DNA of 51,708 nucleotides, taken from Corynebacterium flavescens. Its GTDB lineage: Bacteria; Actinomycetota; Actinomycetes; Mycobacteriales; Mycobacteriaceae. The notes beneath the pieces were generated by a model that saw only the letters and a program-made list of their open reading frames with translations, had not been told where the DNA came from and ran no database searches. The translations under genes were made by a program, and so were the position numbers. The number at the start of each line of letters is the position of its first letter. Positions within the stretch are counted from its first letter, which is position 1. Positions 44,514 through 51,708 of this stretch are shown piece after piece. Location of the stretch: the NCBI RefSeq assembly GCF_008693105.1, contig NZ_VXKK01000044.1, positions 1-51,708 of the forward strand, read 5' to 3'.

Positions 44514-44777
44514 TTACTGCTTAGCCTTACCCTTTACTAGGCCGACTAGCCAGAGCAGGATACAGGCGCCGATGGTGGCCGTGATGATCATCAGGATCCA
44601 GCTGTTTCCAGTCGAACCATTAAGAAAGCCGAGCAGTCCGCCGCCGATAATGCCGCCGATAACACCCACTATCAAGTTAGTAACGAGGCCTTGATCGCGC
44701 TTCATAATCTTACCTGCGAGCCAGCCAGCAATGAGGCCAACAACAATTGAGCCAACGAATCCGAGTCCTAGTCCCAT
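44514..44777 (-). CDS. GlsB/YeaQ/YmgE-family small membrane protein
   Basis: An 87-residue protein with three helices. Glycine-zipper segments are GFVGSIVVGLIAGWLAGKIM and GVIGGIIGGGLLGFLNGS. This is the transglycosylase-associated-protein family seen in stress responses; the mechanism is unknown. It lies between usp and mcbR on the same strand, separated from usp by a hairpin. Confidence 0.9.
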   Translation of the reverse strand: MGLGLGFVGSIVVGLIAGWLAGKIMKRDQGLVTNLIVGVIGGIIGGGLLGFLNGSTGNSWILMIITATIGACILLWLVGLVKGKAKQ

Positions 44778-44847
44778 AATGCTTACTCCTTCACTTAGGT
44801 TTTCTTTCTACCCTCTCCATGGTGTCACCATCATGGAGAAATGGCTA

Positions 44848-44876
44848 GGGCGCCCAGCCTTTGTTACTGGACGCCC
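44848..44876 (-). terminator. Hairpin after the usp gene
   Basis: GGGCG-C-CCAG and CTGG-A-CGCCC around a short loop. On the minus strand it lies just past the usp stop. The T-run is weak, so it may attenuate rather than terminate. Confidence 0.5.
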
Positions 44877-44896
44877 ACCGAAACGTTAGCGAATGG

Positions 44897-45793
44897 TTAC
44901 TTCGAATCGGGACGAACAACCATCATGGGGCAGGGAGCCGCCTGCAACAGCGCGCGGGAGGTGGAGCCCAAGAGCATTCCCTTGAAGCCGCCCCGGCCGT
45001 GGGAACCCACGACCAAGAGCTGGGCGCCTTCAGCAGCGTCAGCCAAGGCGCGTACCGGGCGATCGCGGGCGATGATCTTCTTCACCTTGACCTCAGGGTA
45101 CTTCTCCTGGAACTCGCTCAAGCGGCTGGTGAGCAACTCACCCTGCTCGCGCTCGATCTCCGCCCACTCGGCCTGTGCGGCGGCGAGGCCAGCCAACGAT
45201 GCCTGTACCTGCATATCCATCCAGGTGTGCACGGCGATGAGCTCGGCACCGCGCGCCTGCGCCTCACGGAAAGCATAATCCGTGGCCTTGTGGGAGACCT
45301 CGGAGCCATCCACGCCGACGACGACGGGGCCGTACTTGGTGGATTCGGTCACGGGGTTGTCCTCACGGACAACGACTACCGGGCAAGAAGCATGAGCCAC
45401 GACGGATGCGGAAACAGAACCCATCACCATGCCGGATAGGCCGCCCATGCCGCGGGAACCCATAACAATCATGGTGACGTCCTTGGACATCTCCAGCAAC
45501 ATGTCAATAGGGGAACCCTCAGCCACGGTGTGACCAATCTTGATCTCAGGGGCGATCTCGTGAGCTACGGCGCGAGCCTCATCGATCTTTTCCAGAGTTT
45601 CCGCCTGCAAGTCATCAAAAAGCTCCTTGGGCGGAACCATGCCCTCCGCATAAAGGAACTGCGGCATGGTGTAGCTCGCGGCGATGCGCAGCGGGATACC
45701 GCGCTTGAGGGCGGTATTAGCCGCCCAACGAACAGCATTCTTTGAAGCGTCAGAGCCATCTACAGCAACGACGACGATGTCTTCCTTAGCCAT
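44897..45793 (-). CDS. Universal stress protein with two Usp domains
   Basis: A 298-residue protein of two tandem Usp domains. The first (about 5-145) ends GSRGMGGLSGMVMGSVS. The second (about 155-295) ends GSHGRGGFKGMLLGSTSRAL. Both G-x2-G-x9-G-S/T motifs are intact, so ATP binding is likely. It resembles UspA2-type proteins of C. glutamicum by position. Its promoter is clear (TATAAT at 45812-45817, minus strand). AAAGGA lies upstream of the ATG. Confidence 0.92.
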   Translation of the reverse strand: MAKEDIVVVAVDGSDASKNAVRWAANTALKRGIPLRIAASYTMPQFLYAEGMVPPKELFDDLQAETLEKIDEARAVAHEIAPEIKIGHTVAEGSPIDMLLEMSKDVTMIVMGSRGMGGLSGMVMGSVSASVVAHASCPVVVVREDNPVTESTKYGPVVVGVDGSEVSHKATDYAFREAQARGAELIAVHTWMDMQVQASLAGLAAAQAEWAEIEREQGELLTSRLSEFQEKYPEVKVKKIIARDRPVRALADAAEGAQLLVVGSHGRGGFKGMLLGSTSRALLQAAPCPMMVVRPDSK

Positions 45794-45811
45794 GATATGT
45801 CCTTTCAGGTG

Positions 45812-45840
45812 ATTATACCATTTAGTCTAGTACGTACTAG
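45812..45840 (-). promoter_or_regulatory. usp promoter with a 14-bp palindrome
   Basis: On the minus strand a perfect -10 box TATAAT (45812-45817) lies about 20 bases before the usp start. CTAGTACGTACTAG (45827-45840), a perfect palindrome, covers the -35 region. A regulator bound there would block the promoter. Confidence 0.7.
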
Positions 45841-45980
45841 CCTACGATGTCAGGGGTAGCGGCGTCCGCATTAGAGGGGAAAAGCACACTGTAGAAGAAC
45901 TCCAAATTTGAGAAAATCACAGCACCGATACCATCAGAGAAAAACGCCACCAACGGCGTGAGTAGAGAGTCAAGATCCAT
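45837..45980 (-). CDS. Possible 47-residue hydrophobic peptide
   Basis: MDLDSLLTPLVAFFSDGIGA is followed by VIFSNLEFFYSVLFPSNADA and ATPDIVG. It is acidic and amphipathic. No Shine-Dalgarno precedes it; a TATTAA box ends 10 bases before the ATG, which suggests leaderless expression. The size and character recall small corynebacterial envelope peptides, but I recognise no family. Its stop lies in the usp palindrome. The ATG is 19 bases from the divergent RluA-type start. It may be non-coding. Confidence 0.4.
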   Translation of the reverse strand: MDLDSLLTPLVAFFSDGIGAVIFSNLEFFYSVLFPSNADAATPDIVG

Positions 45981-45999
45981 GGGGCGTAGCTTAATACAC

Positions 46000-46959
46000 A
46001 TGCGAAAGGACTTCAGGCCTTTGCCTATTAAGGATGGCCTCAACCCCACTCGCGTGCGTACACCCGTGGCCGGCCTTAACGCCTGGGACTTCCTCGATGG
46101 CGTCATTTCCACCCAGCGTCACCGCCACCCCAGCGACGATGCTGCGGCCCTGCACGCCCGCTTCGCCGCGGGCGAAGTGGTCTTGCGTGACACGACCGTG
46201 CTGCGCCCCGATTCCATCCTGCCGCAGGGCGCTGACGTTTACTTTTATCGCATGCCCGCCCCGGAAACCCCCGTCCCCTACGACATCCCCGTGGTCTTTG
46301 AGGACGAGGACATCCTCGTCGTCGACAAGCCGCCGTTTATGGCCACGATGCCCCGTGCGCGCCACATCATGCAGACCGCCACGGTTCAGCTCCGGCGCAG
46401 CACCGGCAACAATGAGCTCTCGCCCGCACACCGCCTAGACCGCCTAACCTCCGGGATTTTGCTTTTTACCAAAAGGCGCGAAGTTCGCGGCGCCTATCAG
46501 ACGCTTTTTGCCGCGCGCCAGGTCCAGAAAACCTATGAGGCGATAGCCGCCCTTTCCCCCTTCTCCACCCCCGTGCAGTGGCACTCGCACATGACCAAAA
46601 CCCCGGGCGAAATCCAGGGCCGGCTTGGCGAAGGCCCTCCCAACGCCCACACCACCCTCCTCGATGTGGCACCGCTGGGCTCAGAAGAGACGGCCGCCTA
46701 TGAAAGCGTGCACGGACCCCAACCGCCGCTCGGGCGCTACCGCCTACAGCCTCACACCGGCAAAACGCATCAACTGCGCCTGCACATGTGGGAGGCGGGA
46801 GTCCCCATCTTGGGCGACCCCGTCTACCCAGTTATTTTCCCCGCCGAGGCCGAGGACATGAACGTGCCCATGCATCTGAGCTCTGTGCGCCTCGAGTTCA
46901 TTGACCCGCTCTCGGGGAAAGCACGAGACTTTCACTCCCGGCGAAAGCTCATGGCCTAA
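46000..46959 (+). CDS. RluA-family pseudouridine synthase
   Basis: A 319-residue enzyme from MRKDFRPLPIKDGLNPTRVR. An S4-like RNA-binding segment (about 15-70) precedes the catalytic domain. The catalytic Asp is in SPAHRLDRLTSGILLFTK, with IPVVFEDEDILVVDKPPFM before it and RLQPHTGKTHQLRLHMW after it. It turns uridine to pseudouridine in rRNA or tRNA; the exact site is unknown. The start is chosen from the conserved N-terminus. Confidence 0.92.
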   Translation: MRKDFRPLPIKDGLNPTRVRTPVAGLNAWDFLDGVISTQRHRHPSDDAAALHARFAAGEVVLRDTTVLRPDSILPQGADVYFYRMPAPETPVPYDIPVVFEDEDILVVDKPPFMATMPRARHIMQTATVQLRRSTGNNELSPAHRLDRLTSGILLFTKRREVRGAYQTLFAARQVQKTYEAIAALSPFSTPVQWHSHMTKTPGEIQGRLGEGPPNAHTTLLDVAPLGSEETAAYESVHGPQPPLGRYRLQPHTGKTHQLRLHMWEAGVPILGDPVYPVIFPAEAEDMNVPMHLSSVRLEFIDPLSGKARDFHSRRKLMA

Positions 46960-47171
46960 GACTCCCTCGTGGGGATAAGGTGTTCGTCCATTCTCAGCAG
47001 CTGTACCCGGAGCACAACTGGTGTTCGCCGCACACCGCGGCTGTTTTAGGGGGGAGGTTTCGAGCCCGTTGATTACCGGCTTCATCTGCGTTATCCCCGT
47101 TTCATCCTGGCAGGAGAAGGTAGACCAGCGCAAGGAATCCCTTGGAACGCGCCCACCTATGAGCGTGCGGG

Positions 47172-48887
47172 CTACAAGGTCCGCTCCAGCTGAATCCGCG
47201 GCCCTGAATACCCAGATGCACGGATATGCGCGGTGATTTCGGGGGCGTCGGTGATGATCTGCGCAGCCCGTGCGCCCCTGGCGGCCCCATGCACATGCGC
47301 CCAAGTCAGCATCGGGGACACGAGGGCCGCATCGGTCACCGCGAGATTGGCGATGTTGAGGCGCGTGGCGCCGCCATCATCTAATCCGGGCATGATCGTT
47401 AGCCGCATGGTGCCTACGATCGCATCGTCCTCATCGCGCACAACAGCGAGATAGTTCGCGGCGTTGATGTCCATGACATGAAAAGCGGATTCATAATCGT
47501 GCAGTGGTGCCGGGTTCGGCGTGAGCAATGCGATGATGGCGGGCAAATCCTCCCGGGCGGCACGCTGCACGCGGTATTTCCGCGCCCCTAGGCTAAACTG
47601 TGAGCCCGCGGAGCGACGGGCGGTGTCCTGCATGAGTCCAACCAAGTCGTCGAGCCAGGAACCCACATTCTCCCGTGCCTCAAGGGTGTCGGGGTAGCGG
47701 CAGCGCAGGTGGGCACCGGAGTCGTCGATAATGAACCAGACCATCACACCGTCAGTGCGCATGGCTGCACTGACGTACTGCGCCTCAAGCCCGATATCGT
47801 CAATACTTACCGGCAGGCGTCGTAGATCCAACCAGGATACGGCGAACATGCCCGGGGTATCAGGCATACCATCCCAGGGTGCGAGCACATCCTCAAGCGG
47901 CCAGGCCCCCAGCCGAATCGCCTCTTTCACGGCGTCAGCGGCATCGCCGGGTTCTGAGGAGTTGACCTCGAGAATGGAGTTGGTGATGAACCACCCCACG
48001 GAGTCGTGCCACTCCCGGTCAAAGCGGCTGTGCACCGGAAACAGCGCGCGCAGCGGGGTGCTGACGCGTTCCCTCGTCACCGCGGCCATGAGCGAGATGG
48101 TCAGTGCGAGGGTGGACACACCAAGTAAGCGTGCATGGGCGGCAAAGGTGGCGATGTCATCGACGGTGAACACCTCACGAACCTCCACCCGCTCCGGGTG
48201 GTGTCCGGGCTCGCCAAGTGGAAGCGGGAACCGTGGCATGACGCCACCCCCGGCGTCAATAATGTCGCGCCAGCGCTGCCGGATCGATTCCGGCGCGGGT
48301 TCGCGGTTCCTCAGAAGCCGGGTGTGCTCGGCAAAGGGCGGCGGGGTGGCCGCAGGCAGCTCCGTGCCATTCAACTCGGCGAGCAGGTCGCGGACGAGGA
48401 CTAGCATGGACCACATATCCACGTGGGAGTGATCGCTAGCGATGACCAGAGTAGGGCGTTGAGCCGTCTCCGTAATGCACAGGAGGTATGAGGGACGACC
48501 GAAGGACACACAGTGAGTATCCAGAACCTCGCGGAATAAATCACGCATGGACTGCCCCGGTCGGGTCACATGTTGAGTCCACTCACCGCCGGTGACCTCG
48601 GTGTCAAGGAGGATCACCTCTCCGTCTGGACCATGGTCGAAGACCGTGCGCAGGGTTCCGTGCCGTTCAATGACCGCGCGCCACGCCTCGGCAAGCCGGT
48701 CTCGGTCCACCGGTGCGGGCAAGCGCATACTCATGGCCATCCAGCTTCCCGGACGGTTACCGGCCGAGACATGTCTGGCCTGATCAAAGGAGACGGGAGA
48801 TCTCGTCCCCGTCGGCTCCACCGTCACCTGGTAGCTGCGCAGCGGGCCGAAAGGTAGCCTTAAGTGGGTGACGTGGGTGAGCCTCAT
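47172..48887 (-). CDS. Condensation-domain acyltransferase fused to a GNAT-like domain
   Basis: A 571-residue protein. Residues about 1-420 look like a condensation/PapA-type acyltransferase: MRLPAPVDRDRLAEAWRAVI, ERHGTLRTVFDHGPDGEVIL and the active-site IASDHSHVDMWSM, where His153 and Asp157 form HxxxD but the usual following Gly is Met. FPVHSRFDREWHDSVGWFIT matches the later channel motif. Residues about 430-571 (YRVQRAAREDLPAIIALLTP; IVGTMRLTI) form a GNAT-like domain whose acetyl-CoA loop is not canonical. It probably makes an ester or amide of a lipid or small metabolite. It is divergent from the hydrolase at 48940, 52 bases away, next to a tRNA gene. Confidence 0.7.
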   Translation of the reverse strand: MRLTHVTHLRLPFGPLRSYQVTVEPTGTRSPVSFDQARHVSAGNRPGSWMAMSMRLPAPVDRDRLAEAWRAVIERHGTLRTVFDHGPDGEVILLDTEVTGGEWTQHVTRPGQSMRDLFREVLDTHCVSFGRPSYLLCITETAQRPTLVIASDHSHVDMWSMLVLVRDLLAELNGTELPAATPPPFAEHTRLLRNREPAPESIRQRWRDIIDAGGGVMPRFPLPLGEPGHHPERVEVREVFTVDDIATFAAHARLLGVSTLALTISLMAAVTRERVSTPLRALFPVHSRFDREWHDSVGWFITNSILEVNSSEPGDAADAVKEAIRLGAWPLEDVLAPWDGMPDTPGMFAVSWLDLRRLPVSIDDIGLEAQYVSAAMRTDGVMVWFIIDDSGAHLRCRYPDTLEARENVGSWLDDLVGLMQDTARRSAGSQFSLGARKYRVQRAAREDLPAIIALLTPNPAPLHDYESAFHVMDINAANYLAVVRDEDDAIVGTMRLTIMPGLDDGGATRLNIANLAVTDAALVSPMLTWAHVHGAARGARAAQIITDAPEITAHIRASGYSGPRIQLERTL

Positions 48888-48939
48888 GGCGGTATCCTAA
48901 CGCAGAAGCAGTGCCATCGAAGATGTTAGGAGAGATCCC

Positions 48940-49743
48940 ATGTCGACGTTTTCCCTTCCCGGTGCCAGGCTCGCCACTTACTTCAGTGATGAGCATGGGC
49001 ATCCCGTTGTTCAGCTCCATGGGCTCACCTCCAGCAGGGAGCGCGACCGCCTGCTCGACCTCGATCTCGGGCGGGGGCTCAGTGGCACGAGGCTGCTGCG
49101 TTACGACGCCCGGGGCCACGGGCAGTCCACGGGCGGGATGGACCCGGAGGACTACACGTGGCCGCAGCTGGCCACCGACCTTCTCGCTCTCCTCGATGCC
49201 TTCTTTCCCGGCGAACAGGTCCACGGTGTGGGGCCCTCAATGGGCTGCGCCACCCTCCTACACGCCGCCGTGCGTGATCCGGGCAGATTCAGCGGGCTGA
49301 CTCTCATGCTCCCACCGACGGCGTGGGAAACCCGCACTGCCCAGGCCGCTGACTACGAGGCTAGGGCCCGGTTCATCGAGGAGCAGGGGATGGAAAGATT
49401 CCTCCAAGCAGATGCGATGGCCGCGCCTCCGCCCGCCACCGTCGGACGTCCTGCGACCGTGCCCGACATCTCTGCGGAACTTCTCGTCCCCGCCTACCGC
49501 GGCGCGGCTCGGAGCAACCTTCCGACACGGGAGGATCTCACCACGCTGACCATGCCCGTGACCATCCTGTGCTGGACCGACGATCCGGGGCACCCGGTGT
49601 CGACAGCGGTTGATTTGGCCACCATCTTCCCCATGGCGCGGCTGTATATAGCGACCGCACCGCAGGAGGTCGCACGGTGGCCCGAGGTCCTCGCGGAGGA
49701 CGTGGTGAGGGACACTAATATGGTCGCTCCACCACACCTGTGA
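48940..49743 (+). CDS. Alpha/beta hydrolase
   Basis: A 267-residue protein of the alpha/beta-hydrolase_1 type. VVQLHGLTSSRERDRLLDLD carries the oxyanion HG. LLRYDARGHGQSTGGMDPED is the RGHG segment. The nucleophile elbow is GPSMGC with Ser100. No signal peptide is present, so it is cytoplasmic. It may act as an esterase, thioesterase or lactonase. Its divergent pairing with the condensation-GNAT gene suggests a common pathway. Confidence 0.85.
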   Translation: MSTFSLPGARLATYFSDEHGHPVVQLHGLTSSRERDRLLDLDLGRGLSGTRLLRYDARGHGQSTGGMDPEDYTWPQLATDLLALLDAFFPGEQVHGVGPSMGCATLLHAAVRDPGRFSGLTLMLPPTAWETRTAQAADYEARARFIEEQGMERFLQADAMAAPPPATVGRPATVPDISAELLVPAYRGAARSNLPTREDLTTLTMPVTILCWTDDPGHPVSTAVDLATIFPMARLYIATAPQEVARWPEVLAEDVVRDTNMVAPPHL

Positions 49744-49845
49744 CCTCGGTGAATGTCAGGGGACAGATTAAATTGCACGTTTAGGGCCACGTAATTTACA
49801 CGGCCTAGGAATTCTTTTACCGTCTTGTTTCTAGGTCTGAAATGC

Positions 49846-49888
49846 AAATCCGGCAGCCACTGTTCTCAGAACAGAAACTGCCGGATTT
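49846..49888. terminator. Large hairpin between the hydrolase gene and tRNA-Ala
   Basis: Arms AAATCCGGCAG (49846-49856) and CTGCCGGATTT (49878-49888), with an inner CTGTTCT/AGAACAG helix. On both strands only short T-runs follow. It lies downstream of the tRNA and of the hydrolase gene, so it may end either transcript. The surrounding 49744-49937 holds no gene. Confidence 0.55.
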
Positions 49889-49940
49889 GTCCACCATGTC
49901 GCGACTCATATGTCAACGATGACGCGACTGAGGACACTGG

Positions 49941-50013
49941 TGGAGCATAGGGGAATCGAACCCCTGACCTTTGCATTGCGAACGCAACGCTCTACCAACT
50001 GAGCTAATGCCCC
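49941..50013 (-). tRNA. tRNA-Ala (anticodon CGC)
   Basis: The minus strand folds into a full cloverleaf. The acceptor GGGGCAT pairs with ATGCTCC and contains G3-U70, the alanine identity pair. The D-arm is GCTC/GAGC. The anticodon loop TTCGCAA gives CGC. The T-arm is AGGGG-TTCGAAT-CCCCT. Discriminator A is followed by encoded CCA (49938-49940). Confidence 0.97.
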
Positions 50014-50106
50014 AATGAGAAAAAGGGTACTCTCATTGCCTAAACAATGAAAATCACGGTGGCGGTGACGGAGACGTCGCCAAGCATGCCGAGAACTGAG
50101 GCATAC

Positions 50107-50610
50107 GTGGCTGTTCCTGCTTCGAAGACTGAGCTATTGGCGGCGATAGACAAGACCTTCACACGTCTTGAGGACGACCTCGACCGAGTTCCCTTCAGCG
50201 CGACACGAGAGTTGGTGCTTGAGGGCCACGTGAAGGGCACCCGGATGAGCCCAGCGGATCTGCTGGCATACCTGATTGGCTGGAACGAACAGGTTCTTAC
50301 GTGGCATAGGCGCCGGGCCGAGGGGCTTTCGGATGAGCTTCCTGCCCCGGGCATCAAATGGAACCAGCTAGGGGTGCTTGCGCAACGCTTCTACCAGGAG
50401 CATGAGGGCGACACATGGGAGGAACTACGCGGGCAATTGCGTGATCTAAAAGGACGCATTGTCTCCTTGATCGAGGGATACTCTGACACCGAGTTATACG
50501 CCCAACCTTGGTACGGCAAGTGGACGATGGGACGCATGATCTCCCTCAATACCTCCTCGCCCTATAGCAATGCTCGGGGCCGCATCCGGGCCTGGTTGCG
50601 CACCCTGTAG
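50107..50610 (+). CDS. ClbS/DfsB-family four-helix-bundle protein
   Basis: A 167-residue protein from GTG at 50107: MAVPASKTELLAAIDKTFTR with GAGG 5 bases upstream; this start matches the family (MAVPxxKxELL). Frames from 50047 and 50086 have no good site. VKGTRMSPADLLAYLIGWN and WHRRRAEGLSDELPAPGIKW are typical of the DUF1706/ClbS/DfsB group, helical proteins related to DinB. ClbS is a cyclopropane hydrolase that protects DNA from colibactin; the function here is unknown. Confidence 0.8.
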   Translation: MAVPASKTELLAAIDKTFTRLEDDLDRVPFSATRELVLEGHVKGTRMSPADLLAYLIGWNEQVLTWHRRRAEGLSDELPAPGIKWNQLGVLAQRFYQEHEGDTWEELRGQLRDLKGRIVSLIEGYSDTELYAQPWYGKWTMGRMISLNTSSPYSNARGRIRAWLRTL

Positions 50611-50643
50611 CGAGGTGTGCCGCTGGAACCCGCATCGGTGCGC

Positions 50644-51417
50644 CTAAGGGCCCAACGGGCCGGCTTTGCCCGCTGCTATTTTGAGCAGCTCCTGATGGAC
50701 GGCGTGGGCAGTGCGCAGGAGCAGCCCGCCGGTGTCTTCCTTGTGCGCGCGCAAGCGTGAGGTGGGACCGGATACGTTGATGGCGCCGACGATGGTGCCG
50801 AAGGAATCGCGCACTGGGACGCCGATGGAGGTCAAGCCGATCTCTACTTCCTCGGAAGCCACGGAGTAGCCGCGTTCGCGTTCATTGCGTAGCCGCTCGA
50901 GCAGCGTGGAAAGATCACCTGGGGTGCGCGTGCCGTATTCGGATCGCCCGATGTCGCGACGGGTAAGAAAGTCGACCTCCTCATCAGCAGAATCGAAAAG
51001 GAGAGCGCGCCCGGAAGCGGTGCAATGCAAGGGCGAGCGACGCCCCACCCATCCACCGGCTTGGAGCGATTGGTGGGACTTCTCCCGCAGGATCGTCAGG
51101 GATTGTGTTGACTCTTGGACGGACAGTAGCGCCCCCTCGCCGGTATATGCCACGAGCTTGCGCAAGGCCGGCACGCACACGCGAGCCAGGACGTTATTGC
51201 CCGCTGAGCCCGCGAGGACCCGCAGGCCCCAAGCCAGGGTATAGCGTTTGCTCTGGGGATCTTGGACCACCAATCCGCCTTGTTCCATGGATTTGAGCAT
51301 GCGCGAGACCTGGGTCTTTTCCCGCCCCACCGCGCGCGCCAGTTCGGATACTGAGCGCGGTTCGCCGTTGGCTTTGAAAGCAAAAAGTAGTGCGGCTACC
51401 CGCTCCGCAACAGCCAT
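50644..51417 (-). CDS. IclR-family regulator
   Basis: A 257-residue regulator. The winged HTH (about 1-65) has RVAALLFAFKANGEPRSVSE and LARAVGREKTQVSRMLKSME. The effector domain (about 80-250) ends with a DSFGTIVGAINVSGPTSRL segment. An AGGAG-like GGAGCC precedes the ATG. Upstream are palindromes GTTGC...GCAAC that are likely autoregulatory. Its target genes may lie beyond the window, as no metabolic gene follows it here. Confidence 0.92.
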   Translation of the reverse strand: MAVAERVAALLFAFKANGEPRSVSELARAVGREKTQVSRMLKSMEQGGLVVQDPQSKRYTLAWGLRVLAGSAGNNVLARVCVPALRKLVAYTGEGALLSVQESTQSLTILREKSHQSLQAGGWVGRRSPLHCTASGRALLFDSADEEVDFLTRRDIGRSEYGTRTPGDLSTLLERLRNERERGYSVASEEVEIGLTSIGVPVRDSFGTIVGAINVSGPTSRLRAHKEDTGGLLLRTAHAVHQELLKIAAGKAGPLGP

Positions 51418-51433
51418 AACAGGGCTCCTTTTT

Positions 51434-51516
51434 GTTGCATTTTAAGCAACTATTTAGGCCGGCATTCCCTATCAGGCCTTGTGAAGGAAAATTACCGGTG
51501 CAATTTAAGCAACCGG
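51434..51516. promoter_or_regulatory. Two palindromic sites upstream of the IclR gene
   Basis: GTTGC-ATTTTAA-GCAAC (51434-51450) and GTGC-AATTTAA-GCAAC (51498-51513), the second framed by CCGG on both sides (51495-51516). The shared core is TTGC-N-TTTAA-GCAA. They are 64 bases apart centre to centre, suggesting cooperative binding or looping by the regulator. Confidence 0.65.
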
Positions 51517-51581
51517 TATTGCAATTATAAACCTAGCGGACTTATCAGTTTTTTGTAAGTTGAGTCACTTCCAGACAAGAG

Positions 51582-51708
51582 TGAAGTGCCCCGGGTTTTG
51601 TTCCTAGGCATTTGCCTTGATTTCCATTATTGCCTGTGGCAAGTTCTGCTTCCAAAATTCGGTTTCCACCTCGGCTGGGGTTCGGTATCCCAGGCTTTGG
51701 TGGAGCCT
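51582..51708 (-). mobile_element. 3' end of an IS3-family insertion sequence
   Basis: The element enters from the right. It carries the end of an OrfB transposase (51604-51708) and a terminus that probably starts TGAAGTGCCCCGGG at about 51582. The rest is outside the window. The orientation is the same as the IS at 1-549. Confidence 0.75.
51604..51708 (-). CDS. IS3-family transposase OrfB, C-terminal end
   Basis: The last 34 codons read RLHQSLGYRTPAEVETEFWK and QNLPQAIMEIKANA, then TAG. The LGYRTPAEVE motif after the last catalytic Glu region is diagnostic of IS3 OrfB (rve_3). The catalytic core lies beyond the edge. Confidence 0.85.
   Translation of the reverse strand, partial: RLHQSLGYRTPAEVETEFWKQNLPQAIMEIKANA

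Noticed and set aside
49741..50013. tRNA-Ala as a proven attachment site
   Set aside because: No second copy of the tRNA 3' end and no integrase gene are found in the window; only the position of the neighbouring pair hints at insertion.

Overview
The window reads as Corynebacterium chromosome, probably near the C. aurimucosum / C. minutissimum / C. singulare group. Base composition is moderately GC-rich. The gene order serS-farR-(septum protein)-zincin-phosphatase-pheA-amidase-lcpA, DUF5926-glycerophosphodiesterase-ldh, msrA-sodA, hrrA-hrrS and class E sortase-YidC paralogue-mcbR-small membrane protein-usp follows what I recall of the C. glutamicum cg3200-cg3255 region. The species call is inference. 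Both window edges are cut by IS3-family elements (1-549 and about 51582-51708) that read on the minus strand.

Layout. 1-549: IS3 element with an internal deletion. 755-2745: a TPM/DUF5129-like membrane protein facing a low-molecular-weight-phosphatase-like protein that lacks the catalytic cysteine. 2987-9258 (minus): glycerol module glpD-glpF-glpK, then a Cof-type HAD phosphatase and glf, ending at a hairpin terminator. 9650-12341: an MFS exporter, a solo IS end, about 1 kb of gene-poor AT-richer DNA and a small membrane protein. 12499-15790: a nitroreductase and a DrrAB-type ABC exporter with a divergent TetR regulator and a paired operator. 15811-19053: a PlsC-HAD-like fusion and serS. 19119-26238: farR, a septum-formation-domain protein, a zincin, a histidine phosphatase, pheA, an amidase, a CPBP protein and an LCP ligase. 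26261-27638: a DUF222/HNH gene framed by ISL3-like inverted repeats. 27653-32845: DUF5926, glycerophosphodiesterase, ldh, an alpha/beta hydrolase and msrA. 33071-37209: sodA, a lower-GC serine hydrolase and a LysR/MFS pair. 37222-43877: a TM0106-type RecB-like nuclease, DUF6474, hrrA-hrrS, a DUF2020-like lipoprotein, a sortase with a 50-codon partner and a YidC paralogue. 43834-46959: mcbR, GlsB, Usp and an RluA-type enzyme. 47172-49743: a divergent condensation-GNAT fusion and alpha/beta hydrolase pair next to tRNA-Ala(CGC). 50107-51417: a DfsB-like protein and an IclR regulator.

How the genes work together. GlpF, GlpK and GlpD import, phosphorylate and oxidise glycerol, and a separate glycerophosphodiesterase can feed the same pool. 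Glf supplies UDP-galactofuranose and the LCP protein attaches arabinogalactan to peptidoglycan, so the corynebacterial wall is served from two places. HrrSA (haem), McbR (sulfur amino acids), FarR, TetR, LysR and IclR regulators each sit next to visible palindromic sites or at plausible target genes. SodA and MsrA are a divergent oxidative-defence pair.

The most unusual structures are the 1378-bp HNH element (paired ISL3-like ends plus a DnaA-box-like palindrome, no transposase), the condensation-GNAT fusion with its hydrolase partner, and three convergent gene pairs that share one self-complementary stop tetranucleotide.
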